A DNA stretch of 64,000 nucleotides from Lichtheimia corymbifera B2541 (lineage: Eukaryota > Mucoromycota > Mucoromycetes > Mucorales > Lichtheimiaceae): assembly GCA_000697475.1 (NCBI GenBank), contig JNEU01000726.1, forward strand, positions 80,273 to 144,272. Direction: 5' to 3'. The position numbers were made by a program, and so were the translations under genes. Positions 34,953-49,805 of the stretch are shown here, piece by piece. How positions within the stretch are numbered: position 1 is the stretch's first letter; every line of letters starts with the position of its first letter. Under the pieces are notes generated by a model, which was not told where the DNA came from, did not search any database, and saw only the letters and a list, made by a program, of their open reading frames with translations.

Positions 34953-36435
34953 GATGTCAAATCAGTATTAGTTTGAGTGAGAAAATAACAAGAAAAGAGA
35001 ATAAAGAAAACACAAAGGATAATAGAAAGCGAGAAAATAAGAAGGAGAAAGATGAGAGAACAAGGATGAAGGATTGGGGATCGATCTTGTGTGTGAGAGA
35101 GAGCGAGTGAGAAAAAGGGGGTGAAAGAAAAAGAAAAGAGGCAAGGATGATAGGAGCAAAATAGCCTCTTTTCAACACGCAAAAAGTGGTGGGTGGATTT
35201 GAGGAGAAGCACGTACTCTATAGATCATATCACACACGCACACACACGTACACCCACTCACTCACGGACCGAGGGCGCTAAAGAAGGAGAAGAATGGGGA
35301 GGTCAATCCTTTTTTTTCTTTGCATTTCCTAGGCTACAAATGACAGGATGTACACCATTCCGACGCCAAGCAAGTGTATGTCGTTGAACTTTTAGCTAGT
35401 ACAATAGATATACATTGCATGAACAATCGAGTGCACGTGCTTTTGCGATTTTAAAAGTAAGCTTGCTAAATGCAGCAACAAGCGAGCACCAACCAGCTGA
35501 CTGCTTTTGACAGCAGCAGCATGGGATAAAAGGGGGTTCATGCCATGGATCACCCACCACCAGTGTTGTCGCCGCACGTTATGGTGCAGTTTAAGAATAC
35601 TTGCGCTATATCGTATATATAAAAGAAGCAGGGGCATAATAAAGGAGAGATTTCGTCTTACGCACAGTTCAACTATTACATGTGCCTATGAGATATCGGT
35701 TTTGGTACGTCATACATAAGTCTTTATAACGGGGGATGTTTATCGAGTGCACATAAAGACCAAGTAGTAGGTGTACATAGCTTACTGTTTTTCTTTCATG
35801 CATAGTAAACACCAGCAAGTTTGATTACCACCACCACCATCATGAGCAGCAGAGTGTGTATATAAGCAATAATGATCATATTTATATCGATGGTCTTTGA
35901 GTATTATGACAAAATGAGCCTATTTTAAGGATTCTATGGCAACAACAGCAACATTTGGGGATGATGAATCACAGGTGAACCAAGATATACAATGAATTTT
36001 GGGCCGGAGTTCCAAGGCGAGGAAGGAGAAAGAATATGGTAGGTTGCTGTGAGTGGAGAGAGTGGGTGAGTGAGTGAGTGAGTGGTGCCTCACGCTTTGT
36101 CTTACTTCCCTTTTCAGCTCACTCACACATTGCAGCGATCCCTCTTTACTCGCTGTATGTGTCTCATTTCAACACCAAAAAAAGAGGTTCGCTCTGCCAT
36201 GCACGATCGGCGCTACGTCTTGTTGTTGCAACCCTTGACTAATTACAAGGTTTCTTTGTTCCAGCATATCGATTGAACAACCAACACCTCCCTTCAAGTT
36301 TCGGGTACAACTCTATCCATATCACACACGTATCGAGAACAAGTGGGCGAGCGCAGCTGAACTATCAGGGTAGGTATTAAGGAAAAAAGTAGGCAGGAGG
36401 TGAACTTGTCAGTTTGACGTTTACATATACAATAG
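34953..36435. promoter_or_regulatory. Divergent promoter region, with a 5' UTR intron before the YEATS gene
   Basis: About 1.5 kb between the perilipin-like gene and the YEATS gene. A long purine-rich/pyrimidine-rich tract (34975-35160) precedes the perilipin-like gene, and a GTGA repeat lies at about 36064-36083. A GTAGGT donor at 36370 and a CAATAG acceptor ending at 36435, directly before the ATG, fit a 66-nt intron in the 5' UTR of the YEATS gene. No other gene seen. Confidence 0.5.
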
Positions 36436-37977
36436 ATGGAACCGACCTTGGATATCAAGATCACGTTTCAAAACAGTATCATCAAGGGCCCTGATGCACA
36501 AACAGTAGAAGGCCATCCATTACGTAATTGGAAGATCAAGCTGGTTGCTGTGGAAAATGGAAAGGATAAAAAAGGACGACTATCTGAACTATTGGATCAT
36601 GTGGAGTATATCCTTCATCCAACATTTGAGAATCCTCGTCGAGGTAAGTAGGATCATGGAATATGGAATGGATGGAATGGATCTGATCTATGCTTTTTTA
36701 GTGGTAACCAAGGAACCTTATGTCTTGCAAGAAAAAGGATGGGGCGAATTTGACATGCGCATTGTCCTGAACTTTGCCAACAATGTTGCCACCGAGGTGT
36801 TATTATTTGATCTTAGCTTTATGCAATCAAGTTACTCGGTGATACGCACCGTGGTAAGTTGGGTTTGGATGGGTTCATTGGATGGTTGAAGGATAAGGAT
36901 TGACACAGGTATCCAAGGTATTCCAAAATCCAACACAGGAATTATTGGCATTACTTCGATCATCGCATGGTGGCAGGAAACGACGAGCCAACTCGTTAGA
37001 GAAATCTTCATCCATTGCCAACAAAAAGATTCGTTCACCTGCCAATGCTGCTACTGCTCGACCACGTGAAATAGAACCAGGTGCTGGTGCCTCTTCCATG
37101 TCACCCTCGACACCCATGTTTGCAACACAACAACAACAACCGAATGCCGGCTATTCATCCAATTATTCCATTTCGCCACAATCCTTTGCATCTCCTTCCG
37201 CTGCCACCAGTGGTATGTTGACTAGCCCGTACGACTATACCCGGAGTATAAAGACTCCACAGGCCGAGTACGATAATCACCTTCATCAGCATCACAATAA
37301 TCATCATTACATGTCAGATATAAGCGACACAGATGAACGGCCTGCTACAGTCCCCACTGGTAGATCGGAATCCTCAGGAGGTTCAAGTTATGGCAATACC
37401 TATGAAGGTGGTGGTGGTGGTCGAAACAACAACAACCATCATCATCATCGGCCACAGCAGAATGGATATGGAAAACATCATCATGGCTCCTCTTCCTCCT
37501 CAGAAAACAGCAATACCGGCGAAGACAATGATCACAAGCAGGATGGAAATGGTCAAGAAGCACATATCGTTGACGACGTGTATACTGAAAGTGACCTTGA
37601 TCACGTGAACCCAATACATGGATCGGATATGAGTCCTGATATGCGACGTGCTTGGGGAATACCTGATGTAAGTGTTGTTTATTCACCGCTATGAATATAC
37701 CCTATTGACTCCCATCTGTCCTAGAATGTTAATATGTTGGAACTTGCCCGAAGGCTAAGTAATATGGACACCGCACGCCTAGCAGATATACAAGAGCTTA
37801 TTGAAAAATGGAGGACGGATGAGATGATCGTGGAGGAAAAAGAAGGTATGCGTTATATGACCTTGTTTGTGGAATTTACTAACATCTTTTTTCTCTTCAA
37901 CAGATGAAGTTGTAATGGATCTCTACTCGCTTGGACCAGAGTTATTGACAAGGCTATGGGAATATTGTCAATCTTGA
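36436..37977 (+). CDS. YEATS-domain protein, AF9/ENL/TAF14 type
   Basis: Chromatin reader of acylated histone lysines, found in TFIID, chromatin remodellers or elongation complexes depending on the member. Exons 36436-36643, 36702-36853, 36909-37667, 37725-37845, 37904-37977; 437 residues. The YEATS domain occupies residues 1 to about 120: GHPLRNWKIKLVAV, VEYILHPTFENPRR, PYVLQEKGWGEFDMRIVLNF. The middle is S/N/H/Q/G-rich and disordered, with NKKIRSPA-type basic patches. The C-terminus (ELARRLSNMDTARLADIQEL, then VVMDLYSLGPELLTRLWEYC) fits the AHD/ET-type helical domain of AF9, ENL and TAF14, which binds partner proteins. The start ATG directly follows a probable 5' UTR intron. Confidence 0.9.
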
Positions 37978-38367
37978 CCTTGACCATGGTGTTGAAAGGA
38001 CCCCGCTGGCCTCCCCTTCTCCATGATTGAATACCCTTTAAACGTAAAACTAGCTAGTGATAGTAATGGATTGTACGACAATCAAGTTTCTTTGTCTGCG
38101 TGCGCATGTGTATGTGAGCATGTATAAAAAAAACGTTTGTATTTTTTCTTTCTTTGCAAAAAGCTAAACCATGAAATGTACAAGGAATGAATAGGAGGCT
38201 CTAATGACAAAAGAGAGACAGAGAGAGACAGAGCAATTGGAATGTTGGTGGTGGCCTACAATAGTGGGGATATGATAATGGGATCTGTCCGGCAGATGAA
38301 TACAATGATGACGAAGGTGATAATGCGTATGCGTGTGTGTGTGTGTGTGTTGTGGTGGGTGCAAGTT

Positions 38368-39426
38368 CTAGGATCGTAACTCTTTCCATATCAGCATCAT
38401 TTTATCCTCTTTCCAGTCCTTCCATACTTCATAGATCGAGAGAATATCCTGGACAATCTCCACGATGCTTTCCATATCCACATTCAAATCGGCAAACCAT
38501 TGACGCATATCGGTACGATCTCCTGCTGAACCTGGTGCGAAATCGGCATGGTTAAGAACCACGGTCATATAAATGGCGGCAAGGGCAATCATGTGGGGTG
38601 GATAAAGTAGGCACACGTCGGTCCGATACGAATCGTTGACAATAAACCAAGCATACTGGATACCCGATTCACGCATACCCAGTTCTTCGCATATTTGCAA
38701 AAGCGGTCGATAGGGATGCCAGACGATAAGATAGAATTGAAGCTCTTCCAGCAAATAAAACTCAAACTCGGCCACCTTGGAACTGTCATAAGGGAATCCA
38801 CCAAATTCAGCTACAGCGTGGGATGACTATGAGTGAGATAATAATGATCCACGAAAATAGAAAAAAGGCTTACGTTGAAAAAGATGCTTCGCTTCTTGGG
38901 TAACGACTTTGATATGAATAGGACACTCCTCAATCTTCGTTGCTAGGTATACACAGGTCACCAAGACAAGCACTGGATCTGTCTTTCGAAGACTATTACT
39001 ACAAACATGGATATAATGTAAATCAATAACGCGCTACAATGGATGATAGAAGAACATGGACATACTTTGCATAGAAACGTTTGAAATACACGAAGGCTGT
39101 CGCCACCACTTGCTGGCGTAGCTGCAACCGCTTCGCAAGTCGTTGTATCACTGGATGCCCGCATATCAACGTGAGTCTTCATATAAGAAAAAAAGGAACC
39201 TCTGGGCTTACAATAGAGTACTTACAATGGCAAAACCAGATCTTGAGTTTCACATAATCCGATTCACTCGACACATGCTGCAAATCTTGCTCTCGACTGA
39301 TCGCCAGCTTCCACCGATCGAGAAGCCAGTGTTGTCTAGAAAAAGTAATCTAGTTAATATATATTAAAGGTGCTTTTATATTAAGACGACTTACTTTTGG
39401 GATGAGGCCCAATAATTGGCTGCCAT
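38368..39426 (-). CDS. SSN8: Cyclin C (Mediator kinase-module cyclin)
   Basis: Partner of Cdk8 in the Mediator kinase module, regulating RNA polymerase II. Exons 39395-39426, 39226-39335, 39066-39150, 38874-38998, 38368-38810; 264 residues, normal for the family. The N-terminus MAANYWASSQKQHWLLDRW is diagnostic for cyclin C. The cyclin box follows: LRQQVVATAFVYFKRFYANN, DPVLVLVTCVYLATKIEECP, FEFYLLEELQFYLIVWHPYR. The second cyclin fold holds YPPHMIALAAIYMTVVL and the C-terminal helix ends in WKELRS. All junctions are GT-AG and in frame. It converges with the YEATS gene, another transcription component. Confidence 0.95.
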
Positions 39427-40656
39427 GGAGTTGTAAAGAGGAACGGTGTGGTAAAGGGGAACGGTTGGGTCGCTTGAGAGAGAGAGAGAGAGAAATCGTT
39501 CACCTAATATGGCAACAGTCTGGAATTGCACCACCACTCACGTTCATGCACCCTTCCCCCAGGTCGTGTTGGAGATGGATGACGCCATCCAACCAGTAAT
39601 TGTTTATCAAGTATATCCAGGGCATATCAATAGATGGTAGTTGTTGTAGTGGTTCAGTGGATTGATGCTAGGATGTTAATCGATGTAGTAAAAAGATCAC
39701 ATACCCTCGATACTCTACAGCCATCCCATGCTGTTCTTTGTAGAAATGGCACAATGAATGCGTCTTTGTATCATTGTTGCAGCCTAGCTCTTGAAGTAAT
39801 GTGTTTTCTAATATGATAATTTGGATACATCTTGCAAAGTAATGTTGCATATGGTAGAAGATATGTGCTCAAGAACCGGTAACCAGTTTTTCTTATATCT
39901 GGATGCACAAATACATAGAGAACAAGCGTGGTACCTAATGCAAATATGGATTATCCCGTGCATAAACAGGTGGATCACGTGATACCATTATTGTGGTGCG
40001 TTCCACCATAGCTTTGACTATCATTATTACTGCTTCTGCTGCTGCTGCAAGCAAGGAGGAGGAATTACATGTGGGTACAATCGACATTTTACTCCGAACG
40101 TGCCTCCATCATGATCTCGATGAGAGAAAAAAAAGCACTTTGCATTCTTATTATCATAGCTCTTCTTCTGGGTGAGTGAAGAAGGCTATCTTTATTAGTG
40201 GTGATAATAAATTCTACCATCGGATAGTCTATGAAGGTAGACTCTTTATCTCCTCCTCCGAGTAGAGTCCTTGTGCTACCCGATAAAGACAAGCACATGC
40301 ATAAGTACATGTCTGAAATTCCAGCTATAAAGTCTATGTAAATGATGACATGTGTATACGTGTGCAATGATGAGTTCCCATGGCATAGGTGATCACCTGA
40401 GCATTGCATGTTGAATACATGTGTGCACGACAGATACAACAAAAGCATGATAAATGTCATCCCCGGCATCCGTGTGTGTAACCGTAACCACCTTGTGGCA
40501 CATCAATTCAGGCTCCACCTTGCACCTTCGCTCGCCGTTTCCGGTGATTCCGTGTGTGTGTGTGTGTGTGTGTTGTATTGACCCTCCCCTTTCTCCTTTT
40601 CTCTCTCTCTTTTTCTTTTTCTCTTTTACTACTCTTTTTTGCCTTATACATCCAGC
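39427..40656. other. Divergent intergenic region between cyclin C and kinesin
   Basis: About 1.2 kb without a recognisable gene. A GA run lies near 39477-39492. A GT dinucleotide run (about 40550-40572) and a long CT-rich tract directly precede the kinesin start, consistent with a fungal transcription-start region. Confidence 0.55.
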
Positions 40657-43600
40657 ATGTCAGGGAACAATATCAAGGTCGTCTGTCGTTTCCGCCCACA
40701 AAACTCGCTGGAGATAAGAGAAGGCGGTGTGCCCATCGTTGACATTAGCGATGAAGGATCCTCTCTCGAGCTCAAGGTAACTGACATGTCAATAACATAT
40801 ACACGTATACAATGCTCATCGGAATGGTTTCCATATGATAGGGCAAGGATTTCCAAGGCACCTTTGCATTTGATAAGGTGTATGGAAGCGACACGGCACA
40901 AAAAGACGTGTTTGACTATTCCGTCAAGAGTATTGTCGATGGTAATATGAACACTGTCGCATACACTGGATCCTTTTATCTCACAGCGGATGATGTATAG
41001 ACGTTACTGCTGGATACAATGGCACAGTATTTGCTTATGGCCAAACGGGTTCGGGTAAAACCTATACGATGATGGTATGTATGCATATCATTGATCCTCG
41101 CTATGCATATCGTGATCCCTTTGGGCTGAGATTTTTTTCTTTTTCTTCAGGGCGCCGATATCGATGATGAAAAGACCAAAGGCATTACACCTCGTATTGT
41201 TGAGCAAATCTTTACCAGCATCATGGAGTCGCCGAGCAACATTGAATTCACAGTGCGAGTGTCGTACATGGAAATCTACATGGAACGAGTCCGAGATTTA
41301 CTAAACCGTACGTTGTTATCATTCGTGTCCCTGCATCGCCTGCTCGCCCTTGTTTTGCTTATCCACGCGTCCTTTTTCATATACAGCTTCCAGAGACAAC
41401 CTCCCAATCCATGAAGACAAGCAAAAAGGCATCTACGTCAAAGATCTACTTGAAGTCTATGTCGGCTCCAGTGAAGAAGTGTACGAGGTCATGCGACGTG
41501 GCGGTAACAATCGTGTCGTTGCCTATACAAGTAAAGTAGAACTCTATATGCAAACCCACCCCCTGCTATACTCCTTCCATATCTGCATGGGCTAATGTAT
41601 TCCATTAGACATGAACGCTGAAAGCTCCCGAAGTCATTCCATCGTCCAAATCACCATCACTCAAAAGAATGTGGATACCGGTGCAGCCAAGAGTGGTAAA
41701 CTGTACCTGGTGGATTTGGCTGGTTCCGAAAAGGTAAAAAAAATCGATAGCTCTTTTACAACTTTATCTAACCACACAAACATATGCATCCTCTTACAGG
41801 TGGGCAAAACAGGTGCTTCTGGCCAAACATTGGAAGAGGCCAAAAAGATCAACAAGTCGCTTACGGCTCTTGGTATGGTCATTAATGCTCTCACTGATGG
41901 CAAGGTAAAACAAACAAACTCGGCTCTAATCCATTCTGAGTTGTGTACGCTGACGCTATTTCACGTTCTGTTTTCAGTCGAGCCACATTCCCTATCGTGA
42001 TTCGAAGCTTACGCGTATCTTGCAAGAGTCATTGGGTGGTAACTCGCGTACCACATTGATCATCAACTGCTCGCCATCCTCGTATAATGAAGCTGAAACC
42101 CTCTCCACCCTCCGTTTCGGTGTACGTGCCAAGACGATCAAGAACAAGGCCAAGGTCAATGCCGACTTGTCCCCTGCTGAACTTAAGGCTTTGCTTAAAA
42201 AGGTCAAGTCAGAGGCTGTCACCTTTCAATCCTACATTGCTGCTCTTGAAGGTGAAGTCAACATTTGGCGTACCGGTAACAAGGTGCCTGAGGACAAGTG
42301 GGTCACCATGGACAAGGTTTCCAAGGGCGATTTCAAAGCATTGCCTCCAGCACCAGGATTTAAAACCCCTGCCGTCACTGAGGAAATGTCCCGTCCTTCC
42401 ACACCCGCCGTTGTTTTGGAGAAGGATGAACGTGAAGAATACATGAAACGTGAAAACGAACTCACAGATCAAATTGCTGAAAAGGTAAATATGATAACAT
42501 GTATATCTTCAAATGAAATGACTGACCATGCTCTCTATGTATACGAGTAGGAAAGCGAGCTTGCCGAAAGAGAAAAGCTGCTTGAATCACTCAAGGAGGA
42601 AATGACTTATTACAAGGAACAAGAGCAATTGGTCACCAAAGAGAACCAAGAAATGACATCCGAGTTGAGCGATTTGCGTTTGCAACTGCAAAAGATTTCT
42701 TATGAGAGCAAAGAGAATGCCATCACTGTTGAATCACTCAAAGAAGCCAACCAAGACCTGATGGCCGAATTGGAAGAACTTAAAAAGAACCTGGCTGAGG
42801 TCCGAAGTGCTCAAAAGGATGCTACTGGTACCGACAAGGAAAAGAAAAAGGCTGAAAAGATGGCTCAGATGATGTCTGGTTTTGACCCATCGGTAAGAAG
42901 TACCATTGACAATATGTGCATGTATATGTATGTCTAAAACATTCCTTATTAGAATCAAATCAATGAAAAGGAGCGCCAGATTAGAGATGCTCTAAGCAAG
43001 TTGGATGGTGACAATATCAGCACTGATGAGCTGGTGGCCTTACGACGGGAATTAGCCGAATCCAATGTCCTCGTTGACCAACACACCAAGACCATTAACG
43101 ACCTTCATTTCGAAAAAGAGGCCATTGAACGTAAAAAGAACGACTTGGAGGCACGTGTTGCTGGACTGGAGAAGGATTATGAGGAATTGCTGCACAAGAC
43201 GATCGCACAAGAGGAATCCGGTACCAAAGCAAAGAACGAGCAAATGGTATCTGATATCAAGAGCAAGATGGAAGCCACTCATCTCGCACAAAAAGAAGCG
43301 CATCAAAAGGAGATTGATGAACTCAAGAAGGAATTGGATCTCAAGTCTGAAACCCGAGAGCGTATCAGCAATGCCATGGTGGATCTCAAGGCGGCCATTG
43401 AAGAGCTTCAGGTAAAAAAAAAAGTGACATGGGATATATGAAAGATTCTTTATTGACATCCATCACATTATAGGGTAAATTATCTGAGCAATCACCTCCC
43501 CCTGCTGCCAATGGAGAATTGAGTGAGAAGGAAAAGGATCTCGAGCGTATGCGAAAGTCTATGGCCCAACAATTGGCCGACTTTGAAGTCATGAAGAAGG

Positions 43601-44200
43601 CTTTGATGCGTGATTTGCAGAGTCGCTGTGAGCGTGTGGTCGAGCTTGAAATGTCGCTTGATGAGACGAGAGAACACTACAACAATGTCCTTAAAGCAAG
43701 CAACAACAAGGCCCAACAAAAGAAAATGGCTTTCCTTGAACGCAATCTTGAGCAACTCACCAATGTACAAAAGCAGGCAAGTTTTCATGTACATGGGATA
43801 TCGAATCTTATTCAATGTGCTAATACACGATGTATATATATATATATAGCTTGTGGATCAAAATGCATCACTCAAGAAGGAAGTTGCTCTGGCTGAACGC
43901 AAATTGATTGCTCGTAATGAACGTATTCAAAGCTTGGAGACTTTGTTGCAGGATGCTCAAGAGAAACTTATTACTCAAAACCAAAAGTTTGAAGCACAAT
44001 TGACCGCTGTCCGTGAACGATTGGAACAAGCTCGCACACAACAAAAGTCGCAAGGACCTATGGGCGCTCTTTCGTTTGGACGCATTGCAAAGCCCCTTCG
44101 AGGCGGTGCAGCAGCTGTAGCACCTGAAGAATCCATGGTGGAATCTCCTACCCGTGATAAGCGTACTTCGTGGATCAGTGGCTTCATGAACTCGCGATAG
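40657..44200 (+). CDS. KIN1: Conventional kinesin heavy chain (kinesin-1)
   Basis: Plus-end-directed microtubule motor that moves vesicles toward hyphal tips. Twelve exons: 40657-40776, 40842-40941, 41001-41074, 41151-41307, 41387-41530, 41609-41733, 41800-41904, 41978-42484, 42551-42892, 42953-43411, 43474-43776, 43850-44200; 928 residues, the usual size of fungal conventional kinesin. Motor domain: VVCRFRPQN near the start, P-loop GQTGSGKT (about 87-94), switch [11 protein letters not shown], switch [17 protein letters not shown], and [20 protein letters not shown]. Neck, hinge and long coiled coils follow, then the fungal tail segment [19 protein letters not shown] and a basic end. The last intron has a GC-AG border (43777-43849), and the conserved VQKQLVDQN string across it supports that splice. 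The symbol follows fungal usage and is only indicative. Confidence 0.96.
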
Positions 44201-44560
44201 AGAACTCTTTCTTTTTTTCCCTTTATATTCTTCTACCATTCCTTGTTTCATTTGTTGTCTGATATACCATTCATTTGTTTGTGTGTTTATGAACAATCCC
44301 CCTTTTTTTTACAACCAACATTTATCTCTCTGTATCTAAAGCGCTTTGTGCAAATAAAATGTGTCTCATTTGCTTTATATTGTTGCGATCTATGGATAAT
44401 TCTTGGCAACATGAACTATGATTTCCTTTCTAGTACATAGTGTCGGTCGAAGCGGCTGTCATTTAACGTGGCAAGTCCGGCACCATTGCTCTCTTTACTG
44501 TTTCAACACCACACCACACACACACACGCACACGCACACACACGCACCACCACCATTGCT

Positions 44561-47604
<3,044 letters not shown>

Positions 47605-48174
47605 ATTATTACACGTATATATAAAAAGAGAAGGAATTGCATGATTATGCAACCACGTGCAGATCCTGCCGTCCTATGTCTATTATGTTGACGTATACTT
47701 GCACAACTTTATGCAGCATTTGTTGGGTGATGAATGATGAAAAGCGGGAACACGAATACACACACAGAGAGATCTTATGATCATCCCTCGTGGCTCAGTT
47801 GCTGTCCTGCAGACATTAATGGCTGATAAAACATCTTGATGGTATAATGGATCTTCACAACATTCAACGTCTTTATAGTGTTATTGTGATTGCATACAAG
47901 GTAGTACGAGTCATTACAGCGATAAATGCATGTATTTCGATGGACAAAGTTATGAGCAAAAGAAAATATATATTTCAAGGGTTGGATAACAGCCGGTGAT
48001 CCATGTGATCCTCATGGTACGTGTGCTATATACACATATAAAAGAGGCACCATATCTCTCTCTTCTCTCTCTCAACTGCATTTACGCCATATCATCTTTT
48101 TTGTGTCTCCCCTTGGCCATGTACCCTTCCCAATATCCTTCGCCTCGTTAAAGTACAAAAAATACATCAACAAC
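47605..48174. other. Intergenic between SEC18 and the Yippee gene
   Basis: About 570 bp, no gene recognised. A CT-rich run near 48055-48075 and a TATATA stretch near 48028 fit the promoter of the downstream gene. Confidence 0.5.
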
Positions 48175-48581
48175 ATGGTGAGCAAACGACACCCGACCTA
48201 TCTTTCAGACAATCGCATCTACACATGCAGCACTTGTCATTCCCATTTACTTTCGCATGACGGTATTATTTCCAGAGCCTTTCAGGGGAGAGTGAGTTTA
48301 AATACAAAGCAATGCCTATTTTCTATGACAGCTGATTGTTCCTTCTTTAGCATGGGCCAGCATTTCTAGTTGATAGGGTGGTCAATGTCTCGATAGGCGT
48401 CAAGGAAGAACGAATGTTGATGACCGGCATGCATACAGTCGCTGATATCTCTTGCAAAGTCTGTGCAACCAAGCTTGGATGGAAGTACTTGCATGCTTTT
48501 GAGGAAGCGCAGAAATATAAAGAGAACAAGTACATTGTCGAAAAGGCCAAAGTCTCGAAAGAGTCCATATGGGATTTCTAA
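48175..48581 (+). CDS. MOH1: Yippee-family zinc-binding protein (Moh1/YPEL)
   Basis: Small zinc-binding beta-f-old protein; yeast Moh1 is a subunit of the GID ubiquitin-ligase network, and YPEL5 has the same link in animals. Exons 48175-48291 and 48351-48581 give 115 residues, full length. Two CxxC pairs ligate zinc: CSTCHSHL near residue 18 and CKVCATKLGWKY near residue 70. The family core FLVDRVVNVSIG, ERMLMTGMHTVADI and the YIVEK end are all present. The intron splits the GR|HG position typical of YPEL. It is convergent with NudC, stops about 140 bp apart. Confidence 0.95.
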
Positions 48582-48718
48582 CATACCCCATTATCCTCCT
48601 CCTCCATTATTCAAAGACATTGCATATATAGAACATGTATTTCCTTATCCATCCCCCCAACAAATACACACATGCACAATGAACACTACTTGTATAAAGC
48701 TATGATACCATTGTTCAA

Positions 48719-49624
48719 CTATTCAAACTTTACATTGCTAAACTGGAAAAACGTCATTGCATCCATGTCAGCAAACCATCTTGTCCTTTTTTTTCCCCTC
48801 CTCCTCCTCCTCCTTTTACTTACGTCCATCTCAGGATGCTGTTGCTTGAACTTGCTAAAGATCTCTTGCTTCTTTAGAGTGTCGCTATCAGGCAGTCCCA
48901 TCGCCTTTTGACGCTGATCAAACTAGATAGTATATCAATTAGAATTCATTCCTCCATCCCAAAATACAATTTCTCTCGGCTTACCATCATCTTTTCCACC
49001 ATGGCTCGTGTCTCGCCATCCAATTCATCCAATTTTGAGTTTTCAGGCTGGATCTTTTTGGTGTCAATCTTGGGTGCGCTTGTCACGACGTTCTCCCACC
49101 ATGTCATTTGATTGCTCTTTTCCAAATGCACAGACACTTCTTGCTGGTTGTCTAATAGAAATGATCAATACATTGTATCATCAATTGTACACCTCTTTTC
49201 CTTCTTACCAAGTGTCCAAGTGCTATCATCAACCTTGATTTCTTTGCACAGCTCGCCCTACACACCAATACATGAGATCGAATGTCGACACGCATAGAGA
49301 GCGAGAGCGAGAGAGAGCGATAATATACTTGCCTCGATAAGTGGTGGTTGACCCTTCAATGCCACCTTGATATACTTTTTCTTGATTTCCACTTGCAAAT
49401 CACGTCCACGGGTGCCTTTGGGAACAGGAATGGTCACATCAACATCCTGCAATGTCTGTCGCCACCTTGCTAAATGTCAAACGCTGCAATGCCAACTCCC
49501 AATCAAGTGCTTACTTGTAAGGCAATTGAGCTTGTTCGGCTTCTTCTTTCTCGCGAGCAGCCTTATCGTGCGCCTCACGTTCCTCGGGTGTCATATCGTT
49601 GTAGTCCTTTTCAGCTGAAGACAT
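48719..49624 (-). CDS. NUDC: NudC nuclear-distribution protein
   Basis: CS-domain co-chaperone (Hsp90 partner) required for dynein-dependent nuclear migration in hyphae. Exons 49515-49624, 49333-49465, 49209-49257, 48985-49151, 48824-48922, 48719-48742; 193 residues. After a charged N-terminus ([17 protein letters not shown]) the CS/p23-like domain reads [52 protein letters not shown]. The C-terminus [20 protein letters not shown] and HPEMDFSNVKFE is diagnostic. Intron 2 has a GC-AG border (49258-49332); read-through meets a stop, so the splice is needed. Intron 1 uses an acceptor ending CAAG. The last exon is 24 nt. Confidence 0.94.
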
Positions 49625-49805
49625 TGCGTTGTTTTGGGAAAGTGGAAGAAGATCTGATACACGCGGACCACTTCCGAACAAAATTCAGTCATGCGTTTCG
49701 TTGTACGCTCCCTAGCAACCCCCTAAATAGTATCCTTTATCCACCCATTGTTTTGCATATGCTATACTCAAAATCACACAAGTTTATTATGTACTAAAGG
49801 AGTCT

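Noticed and set aside
39630..40470. Short frames considered as a small gene between cyclin C and kinesin
   Set aside because: All are under about 130 codons, lack motifs and contain low-complexity valine or simple repeats.
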